Position numbers and translations under genes: made by a program | Assembly (NCBI GenBank): GCA_007130675.1 | Contig: SLSB01000433.1 | Location: 1 to 6,768 of the forward strand | Length of the DNA: 6,768 bases | DNA from: Candidatus Hydrogenedentota bacterium | GTDB lineage: Bacteria > Hydrogenedentota > Hydrogenedentia > Hydrogenedentales > SLHB01 | Reading direction: 5' to 3' | Shown: positions 1 to 6,198 of the stretch, piece after piece | How positions within the stretch are numbered: position 1 is the first letter of the stretch | Layout of the letters: each line of letters starts with the position of its first letter | Notes under the pieces: generated by a model | Databases searched by the model: none | Told to the model about the DNA's origin: nothing | Seen by the model: only the letters and a program-made list of their open reading frames with translations

Positions 1-2003
1 GGTTCACAGGCGTTGCGTATCCAGTAGTAGCTGGGTTTGCGGCGCAAGTAGTAGTCGACGGGCGTCCACCCCGTCTCGCCCCAGCAGTCGTTGTACATCC
101 AGATGAGCGCGCCTTGGCAATCGTCGCGACGGTCATGCTTGCGGAAGCGCAGCGCCTCGATGGACCGGCCGTACAGGTTCGCTTGAAACATCTGGCCATA
201 GAGAATACATTCCTCGATTGTCAACGCGTGAACGTCCGCATAGTGATATTCGATCGCGGCGGGGATGGTCTGCTTCTCGAACACGTTGGTGTGTTCTTTC
301 CAGGCGTGGGAATCGACGCGCAGTTCTTCGGGTTTGAGATATTCGCGCACCGACTCGAGGTGGCAATAGCCGATCACGCCATATTCGCTTACGAACCGCG
401 AGATGCACTCGTCGTACACTTCATGGCGAATGCGCCGGTTCATATCCTTGTTCATTGTTCCCTGGCCCCACCAGTGGCAGTCCCCGTCGGTCTCGGAATT
501 GGGCGATTCGCCGCCAAAGGGGCTGCCGGGCCAGTACGGCCGCTCTGGATCGAGCGCGCGGCATACATCGGGAAGGATGTGATTATAGAGAATGCTGCCA
601 CCGGTACTCAGGTCTTTGTCTCCGATATCTTTACCCTTGTTCCACCAGTCGGCAAATCCCCAGACGTTCTCGTTGTTGCCGCACCAGAGTGCGATGCTCG
701 GGTGATGCCGGAGCGCCCGGACAACCGACTCGGCTTCGGCGCGAATGACATTTCGGAACTCCGGATCATCGTCGGGGTACTGTGCGCACGCAAACATAAA
801 GTCCTGCCAAACCAGAATCCCCGCCCGGTCACAGGCGTCGTAGAAATCGGGAGACTCGTAGACCCCGCCGCCCCATATGCGCAGCATGTTCAAATGGGCG
901 TTCTTGGCATCGGCGATAAGTGTCTCGTACTTGGGTTTGTTTACTCGGGCGATGATCGCGTCGGCGGGAATCCAATTCCCTCCCTTGCAGAAAACATCCT
1001 GTCCGTTCACCTTGATACAGAAACGGCTACCACCCGAGGAGATTGCGGAGCGGTCCAGTTCGATCGTGCGGAGGCCGATATTCAGCTCACGCCGGTCACA
1101 CTCGCTGCCGTTATGCAGTGTCCGCACCGTTACCCGGTAAAGAGGCTGCTCGCCCATACCGTTGGGCCACCAGAGCTGAGGATGGGGGATATCCACGTCG
1201 AAACGCACCTCGCAGCGGCCTACTTGCGCCATGAGTTTCCGAGTGCGGCGGAGCGGTTTTCCCTTGGGCGGCGTGATCGTCAGTTCCACGTTGCCGAACC
1301 GTTCGCTCCATGGGTGAAGATTTTCGACGACCGCGCTGACTTCGAGACGCACGGTAGCGCCGGACAGGCGGGGCGCGCATGAAACGTCATGGAACGTGAT
1401 TCCGGAATGGGCCTCGATGCGGACACCGCGCCAGATGCCGATGTTGGGGAGCACATCGACCCAGTCCCACCCATAAGTGAACTGCGGTTTGCGCAGGTGG
1501 CTTATGCCCGCAAAACGCTGGCGCTTCTTGCGGTCCGCGCCTTTGAGACGGAGCGCCTCGTCGACAAGCTCCTCGCCGGCGGTCAGCCGAACCACAAGCC
1601 GGTTTCTCTTCTTCAGCCGGTTTCGGACATCGAAGACGTGCGGCACAAAGGCATTTCGCGCCTCACCGAGGAATTCGCCGTTCAAGAAGACCTGCGCGTA
1701 CAGGTCTAGCCCGTCGAAAATGAGTTGCTGGCGTTCGTGCCCGAGAAAAGACTCGGAGACCTCGAATGTCTTGGAAAACCACCAGGCACGCCTCTCGGGC
1801 CACCGCGATTTCTTCGCATTCAGGCTGACCAGAGGTTCTCCCATGCGTCCCGCGCGCACAAGGTCCAGGTGGATCTCGCCGGGGACTTCCGCGCGCATCC
1901 ATCCTGCGCGCGCGCCGAGCACCTTGGCCAGCCCAACCGTTCCCTGACATGACAGGGCCGTCTCGCGCACCCTCCACGTGCCGTCCAGCGAAAAGGCATA
2001 CAT
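1..2003 (-). CDS. Glycoside hydrolase family 2 beta-mannosidase (3' end beyond window)
   Basis: Probably releases terminal beta-mannosyl residues from short manno-oligosaccharides or glycan cores, with retention of configuration. The frame is open from ATG at 2003 to the left edge, giving 667 complete codons. It begins MYAFSLDGTWRVRE with no signal peptide, so the enzyme is probably cytoplasmic. In order I see an N-terminal jelly-roll region (WWFSKTF around residues 74-80; YGWDWVDVLPNIGIWR from 177), an Ig-like region closing near WWPNGMGEQPLY (278-289), then the TIM barrel with KGGNWIPAD (N343, W344) and RIWGGGVYE (375-383). The acid/base is E445 in WCGNNEN and the nucleophile E540 in FVSEYG. 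The last visible stretch, GALIWMYNDCWGE followed by DYYLRRKPSYY, is typical of beta-mannosidases rather than beta-galactosidases. Family members are usually 800-900 residues, so roughly 150-200 are missing. A ribosome-binding site (TAAGGA at 2015-2020) lies 11 nt upstream, slightly far. It is transcribed divergently from a LacI-type gene. Specificity is inferred from motifs only. Confidence 0.93.
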   Translation of the reverse strand, partial: MYAFSLDGTWRVRETALSCQGTVGLAKVLGARAGWMRAEVPGEIHLDLVRAGRMGEPLVSLNAKKSRWPERRAWWFSKTFEVSESFLGHERQQLIFDGLDLYAQVFLNGEFLGEARNAFVPHVFDVRNRLKKRNRLVVRLTAGEELVDEALRLKGADRKKRQRFAGISHLRKPQFTYGWDWVDVLPNIGIWRGVRIEAHSGITFHDVSCAPRLSGATVRLEVSAVVENLHPWSERFGNVELTITPPKGKPLRRTRKLMAQVGRCEVRFDVDIPHPQLWWPNGMGEQPLYRVTVRTLHNGSECDRRELNIGLRTIELDRSAISSGGSRFCIKVNGQDVFCKGGNWIPADAIIARVNKPKYETLIADAKNAHLNMLRIWGGGVYESPDFYDACDRAGILVWQDFMFACAQYPDDDPEFRNVIRAEAESVVRALRHHPSIALWCGNNENVWGFADWWNKGKDIGDKDLSTGGSILYNHILPDVCRALDPERPYWPGSPFGGESPNSETDGDCHWWGQGTMNKDMNRRIRHEVYDECISRFVSEYGVIGYCHLESVREYLKPEELRVDSHAWKEHTNVFEKQTIPAAIEYHYADVHALTIEECILYGQMFQANLYGRSIEALRFRKHDRRDDCQGALIWMYNDCWGETGWTPVDYYLRRKPSYYWIRNACE

Positions 2004-2146
2004 TGTCTGTCTATTCCTTAGAAGGGACCCTCGGGAGCAAAGATCGCAATGCCTGTTCCCCTGTTCTCGCGAAACTCCGGTTCGCCCTCGCGGCTCCCGA
2101 TAGAACCTCCGCGCGTGCAGGCTTTGCGCATAAATGCCGCCAATCC

Positions 2147-2166
2147 GGGCATGTTCAAGCATGGCC
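2147..2166. promoter_or_regulatory. Candidate operator overlapping the GH2 transcription start
   Basis: GGGCATGTTCAAGCATGGCC is an imperfect palindrome in which 7 of 10 half-site positions pair, with CATG and CATG as inner arms. It would lie at about +4 to +23 of the predicted mannosidase transcript, a classical place for a LacI-type repressor to bind. The 9-mer TTCAAGCAT inside it recurs in inverted orientation at 2267-2275, upstream of the promoter. The symmetry is visible in the sequence; assigning it to the adjacent LacI-type protein is inference, and it lacks the central CG common in LacI operators. Confidence 0.35.
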
Positions 2167-2176
2167 TTTGCGCGAC

Positions 2177-2205
2177 ATTCTAATACTCAGGAATGCATGT
2201 GTCAA
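2177..2205 (-). promoter_or_regulatory. Sigma70-type promoter for the GH2 gene
   Basis: On the minus strand TTGACA (2205-2200) is followed after exactly 17 nt by TAGAAT (2182-2177). That is a perfect -35 and a one-mismatch -10 at optimal spacing. Transcription would start near 2170, giving a leader of about 167 nt before the ATG at 2003. The position and direction fit the beta-mannosidase. I see no competing promoter of this quality in the gap. The call rests on the consensus match alone. Confidence 0.72.
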
Positions 2206-2255
2206 TCTTTTGTATAATGCGCCAGATCCATATTATTCGACAAACGAGAGGGAAT

Positions 2256-2277
2256 GCTTCACACAAATGCTTGAAGC
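2256..2277. promoter_or_regulatory. Palindrome upstream of the GH2 promoter, possible second operator
   Basis: GCTTCA (2256-2261) and TGAAGC (2272-2277) form a perfect 6-bp inverted repeat around a 10-nt spacer. The same stretch carries two direct AATGCTT copies (2253-2259 and 2266-2272), 13 bp apart. It lies roughly 85-110 bp upstream of the predicted mannosidase start. An upstream auxiliary operator for a looping repressor is possible, but the repeat could be chance. Confidence 0.3.
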
Positions 2278-2409
2278 GATGTCGTAAAAAATTGGTATTT
2301 AACGGATTAGGATTTGCTCTCCGTAACACTACGCAACACGAGTGCGTTTCCAGTGCCGTCTAGCCTGTCAGTGCAGGTGACTCCAGAACAGCAAAATCCT
2401 TCACACTGT

Positions 2410-2428
2410 TTCGCACATGAAGTGCAAA
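2410..2428. promoter_or_regulatory. Inverted repeat TTcGCAC-N5-GTGCaAA, possible regulator site
   Basis: TTCGCAC (2410-2416) and GTGCAAA (2422-2428) pair at 6 of 7 positions around the spacer ATGAA. It lies in the divergent gap about 80 bp upstream of the putative regulator promoter. It could be a binding site of the LacI-type protein or of another regulator. Its sequence differs from the other two palindromes in this gap, which weakens a shared-operator reading. Confidence 0.25.
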
Positions 2429-2485
2429 TAAATCTGACGATATCGCTTTTTCTGCAATGATTGGTCCACCCAAAAGTACCTCTTG

Positions 2486-2515
2486 TTGTATTCTTTTTCG
2501 GCTCTATGCCATAAT
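2486..2515 (+). promoter_or_regulatory. Weak putative promoter for the LacI-type gene
   Basis: CATAAT at 2510-2515 matches the -10 consensus at five of six positions and is preceded after 18 nt by TTGTAT (2486-2491), a poor -35. A start near 2522 would leave a short leader of about 29 nt. The weak -35 would suit low-level expression of a regulator. A separate TATAAT at 2213-2218 on this strand has no acceptable -35 and is over 300 nt from the gene. Confidence 0.35.
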
Positions 2516-2550
2516 CAGCGTCAGACTGAACGTGAAGGGAGCGAATCCGG

Positions 2551-3636
2551 ATGGCAGAAGACCGACCGAAGGCGAGACGCAACATCACCACTGCCGAGAT
2601 TGCACGTTTGAGCGGCGTCTCCCGCTCGACCGTATCGGCCGTATTGAACGGCAAGCGTCATGTGCGCGAGAGCACCCGGCGGAAGGTCCTCGAATGCATC
2701 CGCCAGCAGAACTACGAATCGGGCATGATCGCCAAGGCCTTGGTGGGCGAACTGTCTCGTATGGTAGCGGTGCTCGCGTCAAACCTGGGCAGCCCATACC
2801 ACATGATGACCTTTCGCGGCATCAATGAGGTCTTGGTTTCAGAGGGGTATCACATCCTGTTTCACAACGTTCGCCCGGAAGATCAGGAAGACCCGGAAAC
2901 CCTGGGCAGTCTGCGCGCATACCGCCCTGCGGGGTACATCATTCTTCGCGGCGCGGAAGGTCCAACGGGCGAACATGCCCGAGAAATCCTGAAGGACGGA
3001 ATCCCGCTGGTTACCAAGGGCACCATTGAAGGGCTCGATACGCATGCCGTTACGTTCGACAACCGCGAGTGTTCGCGGCTTGCCACGGATTGCGTAGTCG
3101 AAAAAGGGCATCGCAACATTGCCTACCTGGCGGGGCCTTCGTTTTCCATAGGCGCCAAACAGCGGCAGGTCGGGTTTGTCGAAAGCCTCATCCAGCACGA
3201 TATCCCAGTATCCGATGCGGTGATTGTGGAAGCGGGCGAGACGGCCGCTGATGGGTACCGTGCGGCCCTCGAGGTCTTAAGGGATTCTGCATCCCGCCCG
3301 ACCGCGGTGGTTTGTTTTAACGATATGGTGGCCATGGGGGTGTACCGGGCCGCGCACGAGTTATCCTTGGCAATTCCCAGAGACCTCAGCGTGGTTGGGT
3401 TTGACGGGGTTGATTTTGCCGAATTGCTCGGACCGCCCCTGACCAGCGTGGACATGTCGCCGACGCTTGCGGGCCGGAAGGCTGCCGAACTTCTCCTGAA
3501 GGTCATTCGCAACGAGACAGGCCGGAGCACCGTTGTGGAATGGATCGAGCCCAAACTTGTCGAACGCGGCTCGTGCGCCAGTTTTAATGCATGGGATGGA
3601 GCAGTAAACGGCAGTGCTGCGGAAATCGGAAATTGA
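2551..3636 (+). CDS. LacI/GalR-family transcriptional regulator
   Basis: A 361-residue DNA-binding regulator, complete. An N-terminal helix-turn-helix spans residues 12-34 (ITTAEIARLSGVSRSTVSAVLNG pattern, with V23-S24 at the turn and V28-S29-V31-L32-N33 in the recognition helix). The periplasmic-binding-protein-like sensor domain runs from about 70 to 340, including CFNDMVAMGVYRAA from C255, VVGFDGVDF with D285, and the PPLTSVD segment near 295-301. AAGGGAG at 2535-2541 sits 9 nt before the ATG and fixes the start. The hinge is atypical: YESGMIAKAL (55-64) replaces the usual Y-x-P-N-x-x-A-R-x-L. The protein has about ten residues ahead of the HTH and a tail of about 20 residues after the sensor domain. 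Divergent placement against the beta-mannosidase suggests it represses that gene until a mannose-type sugar binds; the ligand is not readable from sequence. Confidence 0.95.
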   Translation: MAEDRPKARRNITTAEIARLSGVSRSTVSAVLNGKRHVRESTRRKVLECIRQQNYESGMIAKALVGELSRMVAVLASNLGSPYHMMTFRGINEVLVSEGYHILFHNVRPEDQEDPETLGSLRAYRPAGYIILRGAEGPTGEHAREILKDGIPLVTKGTIEGLDTHAVTFDNRECSRLATDCVVEKGHRNIAYLAGPSFSIGAKQRQVGFVESLIQHDIPVSDAVIVEAGETAADGYRAALEVLRDSASRPTAVVCFNDMVAMGVYRAAHELSLAIPRDLSVVGFDGVDFAELLGPPLTSVDMSPTLAGRKAAELLLKVIRNETGRSTVVEWIEPKLVERGSCASFNAWDGAVNGSAAEIGN

Positions 3637-3779
3637 ATCCATAAGAATCTTTACAAGACAAGCGACGTTCTTGCCGCTCACGCGCACGAAAATCAATGAC
3701 CTCAGGTACGCCGAAGGGGGTCGTTGCCTTCTCCAATGAAGTCGAGTATCCCGAGTTTCCCGACCCCGATAACCGAGAC

Positions 3780-3809
3780 GAGCGTCTGGCCGAAAGGTCA
3801 TCGGCGCTC
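3780..3809 (+). other. Two-tier hairpin with GAAA tetraloop
   Basis: GAGCG (3780-3784) pairs with CGCTC (3805-3809), and inside it TGGCC (3787-3791) pairs with GGTCA (3796-3800, one G-U) around the GNRA-type loop GAAA. The two stems are separated by an asymmetric internal loop (TC against TCGG). No U-run follows, so it is not a normal terminator. It might be a piece of structured RNA or chance pairing; I cannot assign a family. Confidence 0.3.
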
Positions 3810-3953
3810 ACCTATTGCGATGACAGAAGTTTCCTTCTGGCTCCTTACACGAATATCTGCACACGGTCAGGCTCGGGCAGGTTGCACAGGCAATCGTATA
3901 GCGCGGTGATGTAGTTCTTCGCGGTCCTCAGAACAGGGCATTGCTGATGCGGT

Positions 3954-3981
3954 TTGACAATGCAGAAACACCGGTTGACAA
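3954..3981 (+). repeat. TTGACAA direct repeat, 21-bp spacing
   Basis: TTGACAA occurs at 3954-3960 and again at 3975-3981, each preceded by a GGT-like context, exactly two helical turns apart. Each contains a consensus -35 hexamer, so this could be the -35 region of the ceramidase-like gene. The matching -10 for the second copy (TACGGT at 3998-4003) is poor. Alternatively it is a tandem activator site. The start codon at 4108 is about 130 nt downstream. Confidence 0.3.
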
Positions 3982-3994
3982 ACAGATCGCCAGT

Positions 3995-4012
3995 GGCTAC
4001 GGTGGAGTAGCC
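3995..4012. promoter_or_regulatory. Perfect 6-bp inverted repeat before the ceramidase-like gene
   Basis: GGCTAC (3995-4000) and GTAGCC (4007-4012) flank the 6-nt loop GGTGGA. It begins 14 bp after the second TTGACAA and overlaps where a -10 would fall, so it may be an operator, or a leader hairpin if transcription begins upstream. It is about 95 nt before the chosen start codon. Confidence 0.3.
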
Positions 4013-4107
4013 GGAGCGTGGGGTTATCGGCAGTTTCCACAACGAAGGGGACATCCCGAATGTATCGGACTAAAGCCTTTGGGGCGCAAACCAGGGAGTG
4101 TAAGGTC

Positions 4108-5607
4108 ATGATTACTCGATCATTTTCAGGCCGGCGCTTTGGGGCGGGTTGGCTGCTCGCGGGTCTGTGCGCGGCGCTGTTCATTGCAGCGGCGCCCGCT
4201 GGAGCCGTGGAAATGAAGGCCGGCGCGGCGCAAACAGTGATCACCAACGAGACGCCGCGGGTCATGGTGAATGGCCGTGTCTCCGAAGGCGTGCACAGCG
4301 ACTTGACGGCGCGGGTCCTCGTGCTCAATGACGGCGAGACCCGGCTCGTCTTCGTCACTTACGACTTGAATTGCCTCGATGTTGCCACGCCGTTCCTGCG
4401 CGCGCGCGTGAAGGATGAACTCGGCATCGAACCGGCCCAACTCATTCTGCTGGCGACCCACAACCACAATGCGCCGATACAGATCGTGCCGGAAAATTTC
4501 GGGTATGGCCGGCGCATGGCGGACACGATTTTTGACGCTATTCACGAGGCCATCGAAGACGAGGATGGGCCAGCGTCGGTCAAGTTCGGCTTTGGCCACA
4601 CCTATTCGCTGCGAAGCGTGGGCAACGCGCCCACGGATTACGAAGTGCAGGTGTTGAAAATCGAGCGCGGCGGCGAGCCCTTGGCCGTGCTTTTCAGCCA
4701 GCCGACCCACCCCGGGCAGGCTACCCGCAACCGCATCGACACCGGCCACCCCGGCTTCGCCATGGACATGGTCGAGGAGGCGCTGCCCGGCGTGCAGGCC
4801 ATGTACGCCACGTCGTGCGGCGGCAACCAGTTTCCCGTGGACCTTCAGGAGTACTGGGAATGGCTGGCGCGCATGAACGAGGAAGGCCGAAGCATCGAGT
4901 ATATCGACAGCCAGTTGGAGGAGCGGTGCCGCGCCATTGCACGCGAACTGGCCGACGTCGTCCTCGGTATTGTGACCGGCGATATGCAGGACGTGACCGG
5001 ACCGCTCACCAGCCGGCTCGAGATCATTTCACTCCCGCTGGCCGAGCCCATCTCCGAGGAGGAGGCGCGGGAAAAGCTCGAGGGCGTGCCCGAGGATGTC
5101 GGCTTCGTGCCGTATCCCCACGAACATCGCGCCACCAACTGGTTGCGCATGCTCCTCCGGTATTACGAGAAGGACCTGCCCTTCCCCACGCGAACGACGG
5201 ATATGGTCTGCACCGACGACACCTACCTCATCCACAAAGAAGACACGGAGTTCCTTGAGAAGTACGACCACGCAATTCACGACCGGTTCCCGTGCATCTA
5301 TGAGGAGGTAATTGTCGCCACCATCGGCGAAATGCCCGTCGTGGCCATGCAGGGCGAGATCGTCGCCCCCATCGGCGCGCGCATCAAGGACGCCTTCCGC
5401 GCGGATGGCCCGATCAAAGTCTTCGGCTACATGGGCGAGCACAACCTGTATATTCCGACGCGCGAACTCGTCCGTCTCGACGCTTATCAGGCGCAGACGT
5501 TGCGCATCCAGTACGCCTCGCCCGTGGGATGGGATCCCTCGGTTGAAGACGTTATGGTGAACGGCGTCATAAACATGGTCGAGGCCGCCCTGGCGGATAT
5601 CCACTAA
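4108..5607 (+). CDS. Exported neutral/alkaline ceramidase-family hydrolase
   Basis: A complete 499-residue protein of the neutral/alkaline non-lysosomal ceramidase N-terminal-domain type, a zinc amidase fold that in characterised members splits ceramide into sphingoid base and fatty acid. The start at 4108 is chosen because AGGGAG (4093-4098) sits 9 nt upstream and because it opens a clean signal peptide (RR at 9-10, hydrophobic core about 12-28, APAGA cleavage after residue 33). An in-frame ATG at 4018 would bury this peptide behind 30 unlikely residues. Putative zinc and catalytic residues are H118 and H120 in ATHNHN, H201 in QPTHPGQ, E417 in MQGEIVAP and Y448 in HNLYIPTRE, matching the order His, His, Glu, Tyr known in the Pseudomonas enzyme. 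YATSCGGNQFP follows the usual G-D-x-x-P-like loop. It is shorter than the roughly 650-residue classical enzymes and lacks room for the C-terminal Ig-like domain. Acting on ceramide itself is uncertain; many such bacterial paralogues are uncharacterised. Confidence 0.88.
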   Translation: MITRSFSGRRFGAGWLLAGLCAALFIAAAPAGAVEMKAGAAQTVITNETPRVMVNGRVSEGVHSDLTARVLVLNDGETRLVFVTYDLNCLDVATPFLRARVKDELGIEPAQLILLATHNHNAPIQIVPENFGYGRRMADTIFDAIHEAIEDEDGPASVKFGFGHTYSLRSVGNAPTDYEVQVLKIERGGEPLAVLFSQPTHPGQATRNRIDTGHPGFAMDMVEEALPGVQAMYATSCGGNQFPVDLQEYWEWLARMNEEGRSIEYIDSQLEERCRAIARELADVVLGIVTGDMQDVTGPLTSRLEIISLPLAEPISEEEAREKLEGVPEDVGFVPYPHEHRATNWLRMLLRYYEKDLPFPTRTTDMVCTDDTYLIHKEDTEFLEKYDHAIHDRFPCIYEEVIVATIGEMPVVAMQGEIVAPIGARIKDAFRADGPIKVFGYMGEHNLYIPTRELVRLDAYQAQTLRIQYASPVGWDPSVEDVMVNGVINMVEAALADIH

Positions 5608-5620
5608 CGGCGCACGCCGG

Positions 5621-5671
5621 ATAATTCGGGGACAGCGAAACATGAATAATTCAGGAATAATTCAGGGACAG
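5621..5671 (+). repeat. Three tandem copies of the ATAATTCrGG motif
   Basis: ATAATTCGGGGACAG (5621-5635), ATAATTCAGG (5646-5655, short copy) and ATAATTCAGGGACAG (5657-5671) repeat in the same orientation. Copies one and three differ at a single base. The middle copy stops after GG and runs straight into the third, as expected after slippage or nested insertion. The small palindrome CGGC-GCAC-GCCG (5608-5619) lies just before the first copy and has no U-run after it. Confidence 0.7.
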
Positions 5672-5683
5672 AATACGAATTAT
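5657..5683 (+). repeat. Left inverted repeat of the RAYT-derived element
   Basis: This 27-base end matches the reverse complement of 5814-5840 at 23 of 27 positions, including a run of ten identical bases (TAATTCAGGG). The transposase start codon lies 35 bp inside it. Confidence 0.75.
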
Positions 5684-5718
5684 CTTGATTTCTATCCGCG
5701 TGTACCTATCACCGCCGC

Positions 5719-5817
5719 ATGATTCGCGTAGCACGCATTGTCGCTCCGGGGTTTTCGCACCATGTGACGCAACGCGGGAATCGTCGCGCCCAAAACGAAC
5801 GAAAAACACCCTTATAA
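5719..5817 (+). pseudogene. N-terminal remnant of a REP-associated tyrosine transposase
   Basis: A 32-codon frame starting MIRVARIVAPGFSHHVTQRG, then NRRAQNE, is the conserved opening of the Y1_Tnp/RAYT proteins (IS200-like, TnpA-REP), where the first strand reads H-H-V-T-Q-R-G-N. After about 27 codons the similarity ends and the frame runs into RKTPL and a stop inside the right inverted repeat. Full proteins are around 200-300 residues and carry an H-U-H motif and a catalytic tyrosine, both absent here. The remnant therefore cannot be catalytic. There is no convincing ribosome-binding site before the ATG. Confidence 0.75.
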
Positions 5818-5840
5818 ATCGTAGTCTGCCCCTGAATTAC
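5814..5840 (-). repeat. Right inverted repeat of the RAYT-derived element
   Basis: Read on the minus strand it begins GTAATTCAGGGGCAGACTAC and mirrors the left end with four mismatches in 27. It overlaps the stop codon of the residual transposase frame, and the hydrolase fragment resumes directly after it. Confidence 0.75.
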
Positions 5841-6142
5841 CCGTCACCGTCTCGCACACGCCAGATGATCTCGATGTGACCGCGAGCAGGGCGGGCAACA
5901 AGATATGCCTGCACGTGGTGAACACCAACAGAACCCGTTCCGTATCGGCGCGGTTCGCAGTCGGGAACATGCGGATTCAGTCTGGCGAGGTCTTTCAAAT
6001 TGCAGCAGATCCCATTTTCGAGGTGTGGAGCGAGCTGCGAGACGTCATCGCGCCCAAGGAAGTTCGTATGGCTTCCGACGATGGCCACACTTTCCCGCCT
6101 GCATCTGTATCCGCAGTCGAATTGAACGTACAACAAGCCTGA
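5841..6142 (+). pseudogene. C-terminal fragment of a probable glycoside hydrolase
   Basis: The frame reads PVTVSHTPDDLDVTASRAGN, then a stretch with KICLHVVNTNRTRSVSA and EVFQIAADPIFEVW, and ends FPPASVSAVELNVQQA before a TGA at 6140. The pattern of a beta-sandwich with C-L-H-V-V-N-T-N and a terminal F-P-P-A-S-V-S-A-V-E-L resembles the C-terminal all-beta domain of arabinofuranosidase-like or related clan GH-A enzymes. A stop (TAG, 5822-5824) lies upstream in the right inverted repeat, and no start codon with a ribosome site precedes the homologous part, so the catalytic domain is gone. The coincidence of its 5' edge with the element's end points to deletion associated with that element. The exact family is uncertain. 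Confidence 0.5.
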
Positions 6143-6198
6143 ATCAGTCCTGGAACCATCATGCCCCCCACCACGCGCGCCCTTGCAACCGTAACGTT

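Larger units (their letters stand above)
3637..4107. other. Gene-poor stretch between the regulator and ceramidase-like gene
   Basis: No frame on either strand gives a protein I recognise, and the short open frames here look unconstrained. No intrinsic terminator with a U-run follows the regulator stop. The stretch does contain a tetraloop-type hairpin at 3780-3809, a 21-bp-spaced TTGACAA repeat at 3954-3981 and a perfect 6-bp inverted repeat at 3995-4012, described separately. It presumably carries the leader and promoter of the downstream exported hydrolase, and it may include decayed coding sequence. Confidence 0.5.
5621..5840 (+). mobile_element. Miniature, internally deleted RAYT (Y1/HUH) transposon remnant
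   Basis: About 200 bp bounded by inverted copies of an AATTCAGGGACAG-type sequence and enclosing only the first codons of a REP-associated tyrosine transposase. The left end has three tandem starts of the terminal motif (5621-5635, 5646-5655, 5657-5671); the right end has one inverted copy (5814-5840). A full RAYT gene is roughly 600-900 bp, so most of the coding region, including the HUH and tyrosine motifs, is missing. Such a form can move only if a full-length relative acts in trans. Its left edge is 13 bp after the ceramidase-like stop and its right edge abuts a truncated hydrolase fragment. The exact left boundary (5621 or 5657) is uncertain. Confidence 0.7.

Noticed and set aside
114..1382. 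Plus-strand open frame of 422 codons
   Set aside because: It lies antisense to the beta-mannosidase, whose frame is open throughout and carries all family motifs. The plus-strand product has no recognisable domain and arises from the codon bias of the real gene.
1949..2287. Plus-strand open frame of 112 codons over the divergent gap
   Set aside because: It overlaps the mannosidase start, its leader and its promoter, has no ribosome site and no recognisable motif.
2438..2445. CGATATCG palindrome as a LacI operator
   Set aside because: Only 8 bp are symmetric and the flanks do not pair, so it is no better than chance.
3845..4054. Minus-strand open frame of 69 codons in the gene-poor stretch
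   Set aside because: No family resemblance I can name, no ribosome site seen, and it overlaps the probable promoter region of the next gene.
4018..4107. Upstream in-frame ATG for the ceramidase-like protein
   Set aside because: It would add 30 residues ahead of an otherwise well-formed signal peptide and lacks a good ribosome site, whereas 4108 has AGGGAG at ideal spacing.
5608..5619. GC-rich palindrome after the ceramidase-like stop, as a terminator
   Set aside because: The stem is only 4 bp with a tetraloop and no T-run follows. It may belong to the repeat cluster instead.
5029..5643. Minus-strand open frame of 204 codons (and another at 4126-4749)
   Set aside because: Both are antisense to the ceramidase-like gene, a common shadow in GC-rich coding sequence, and show no domain signature.
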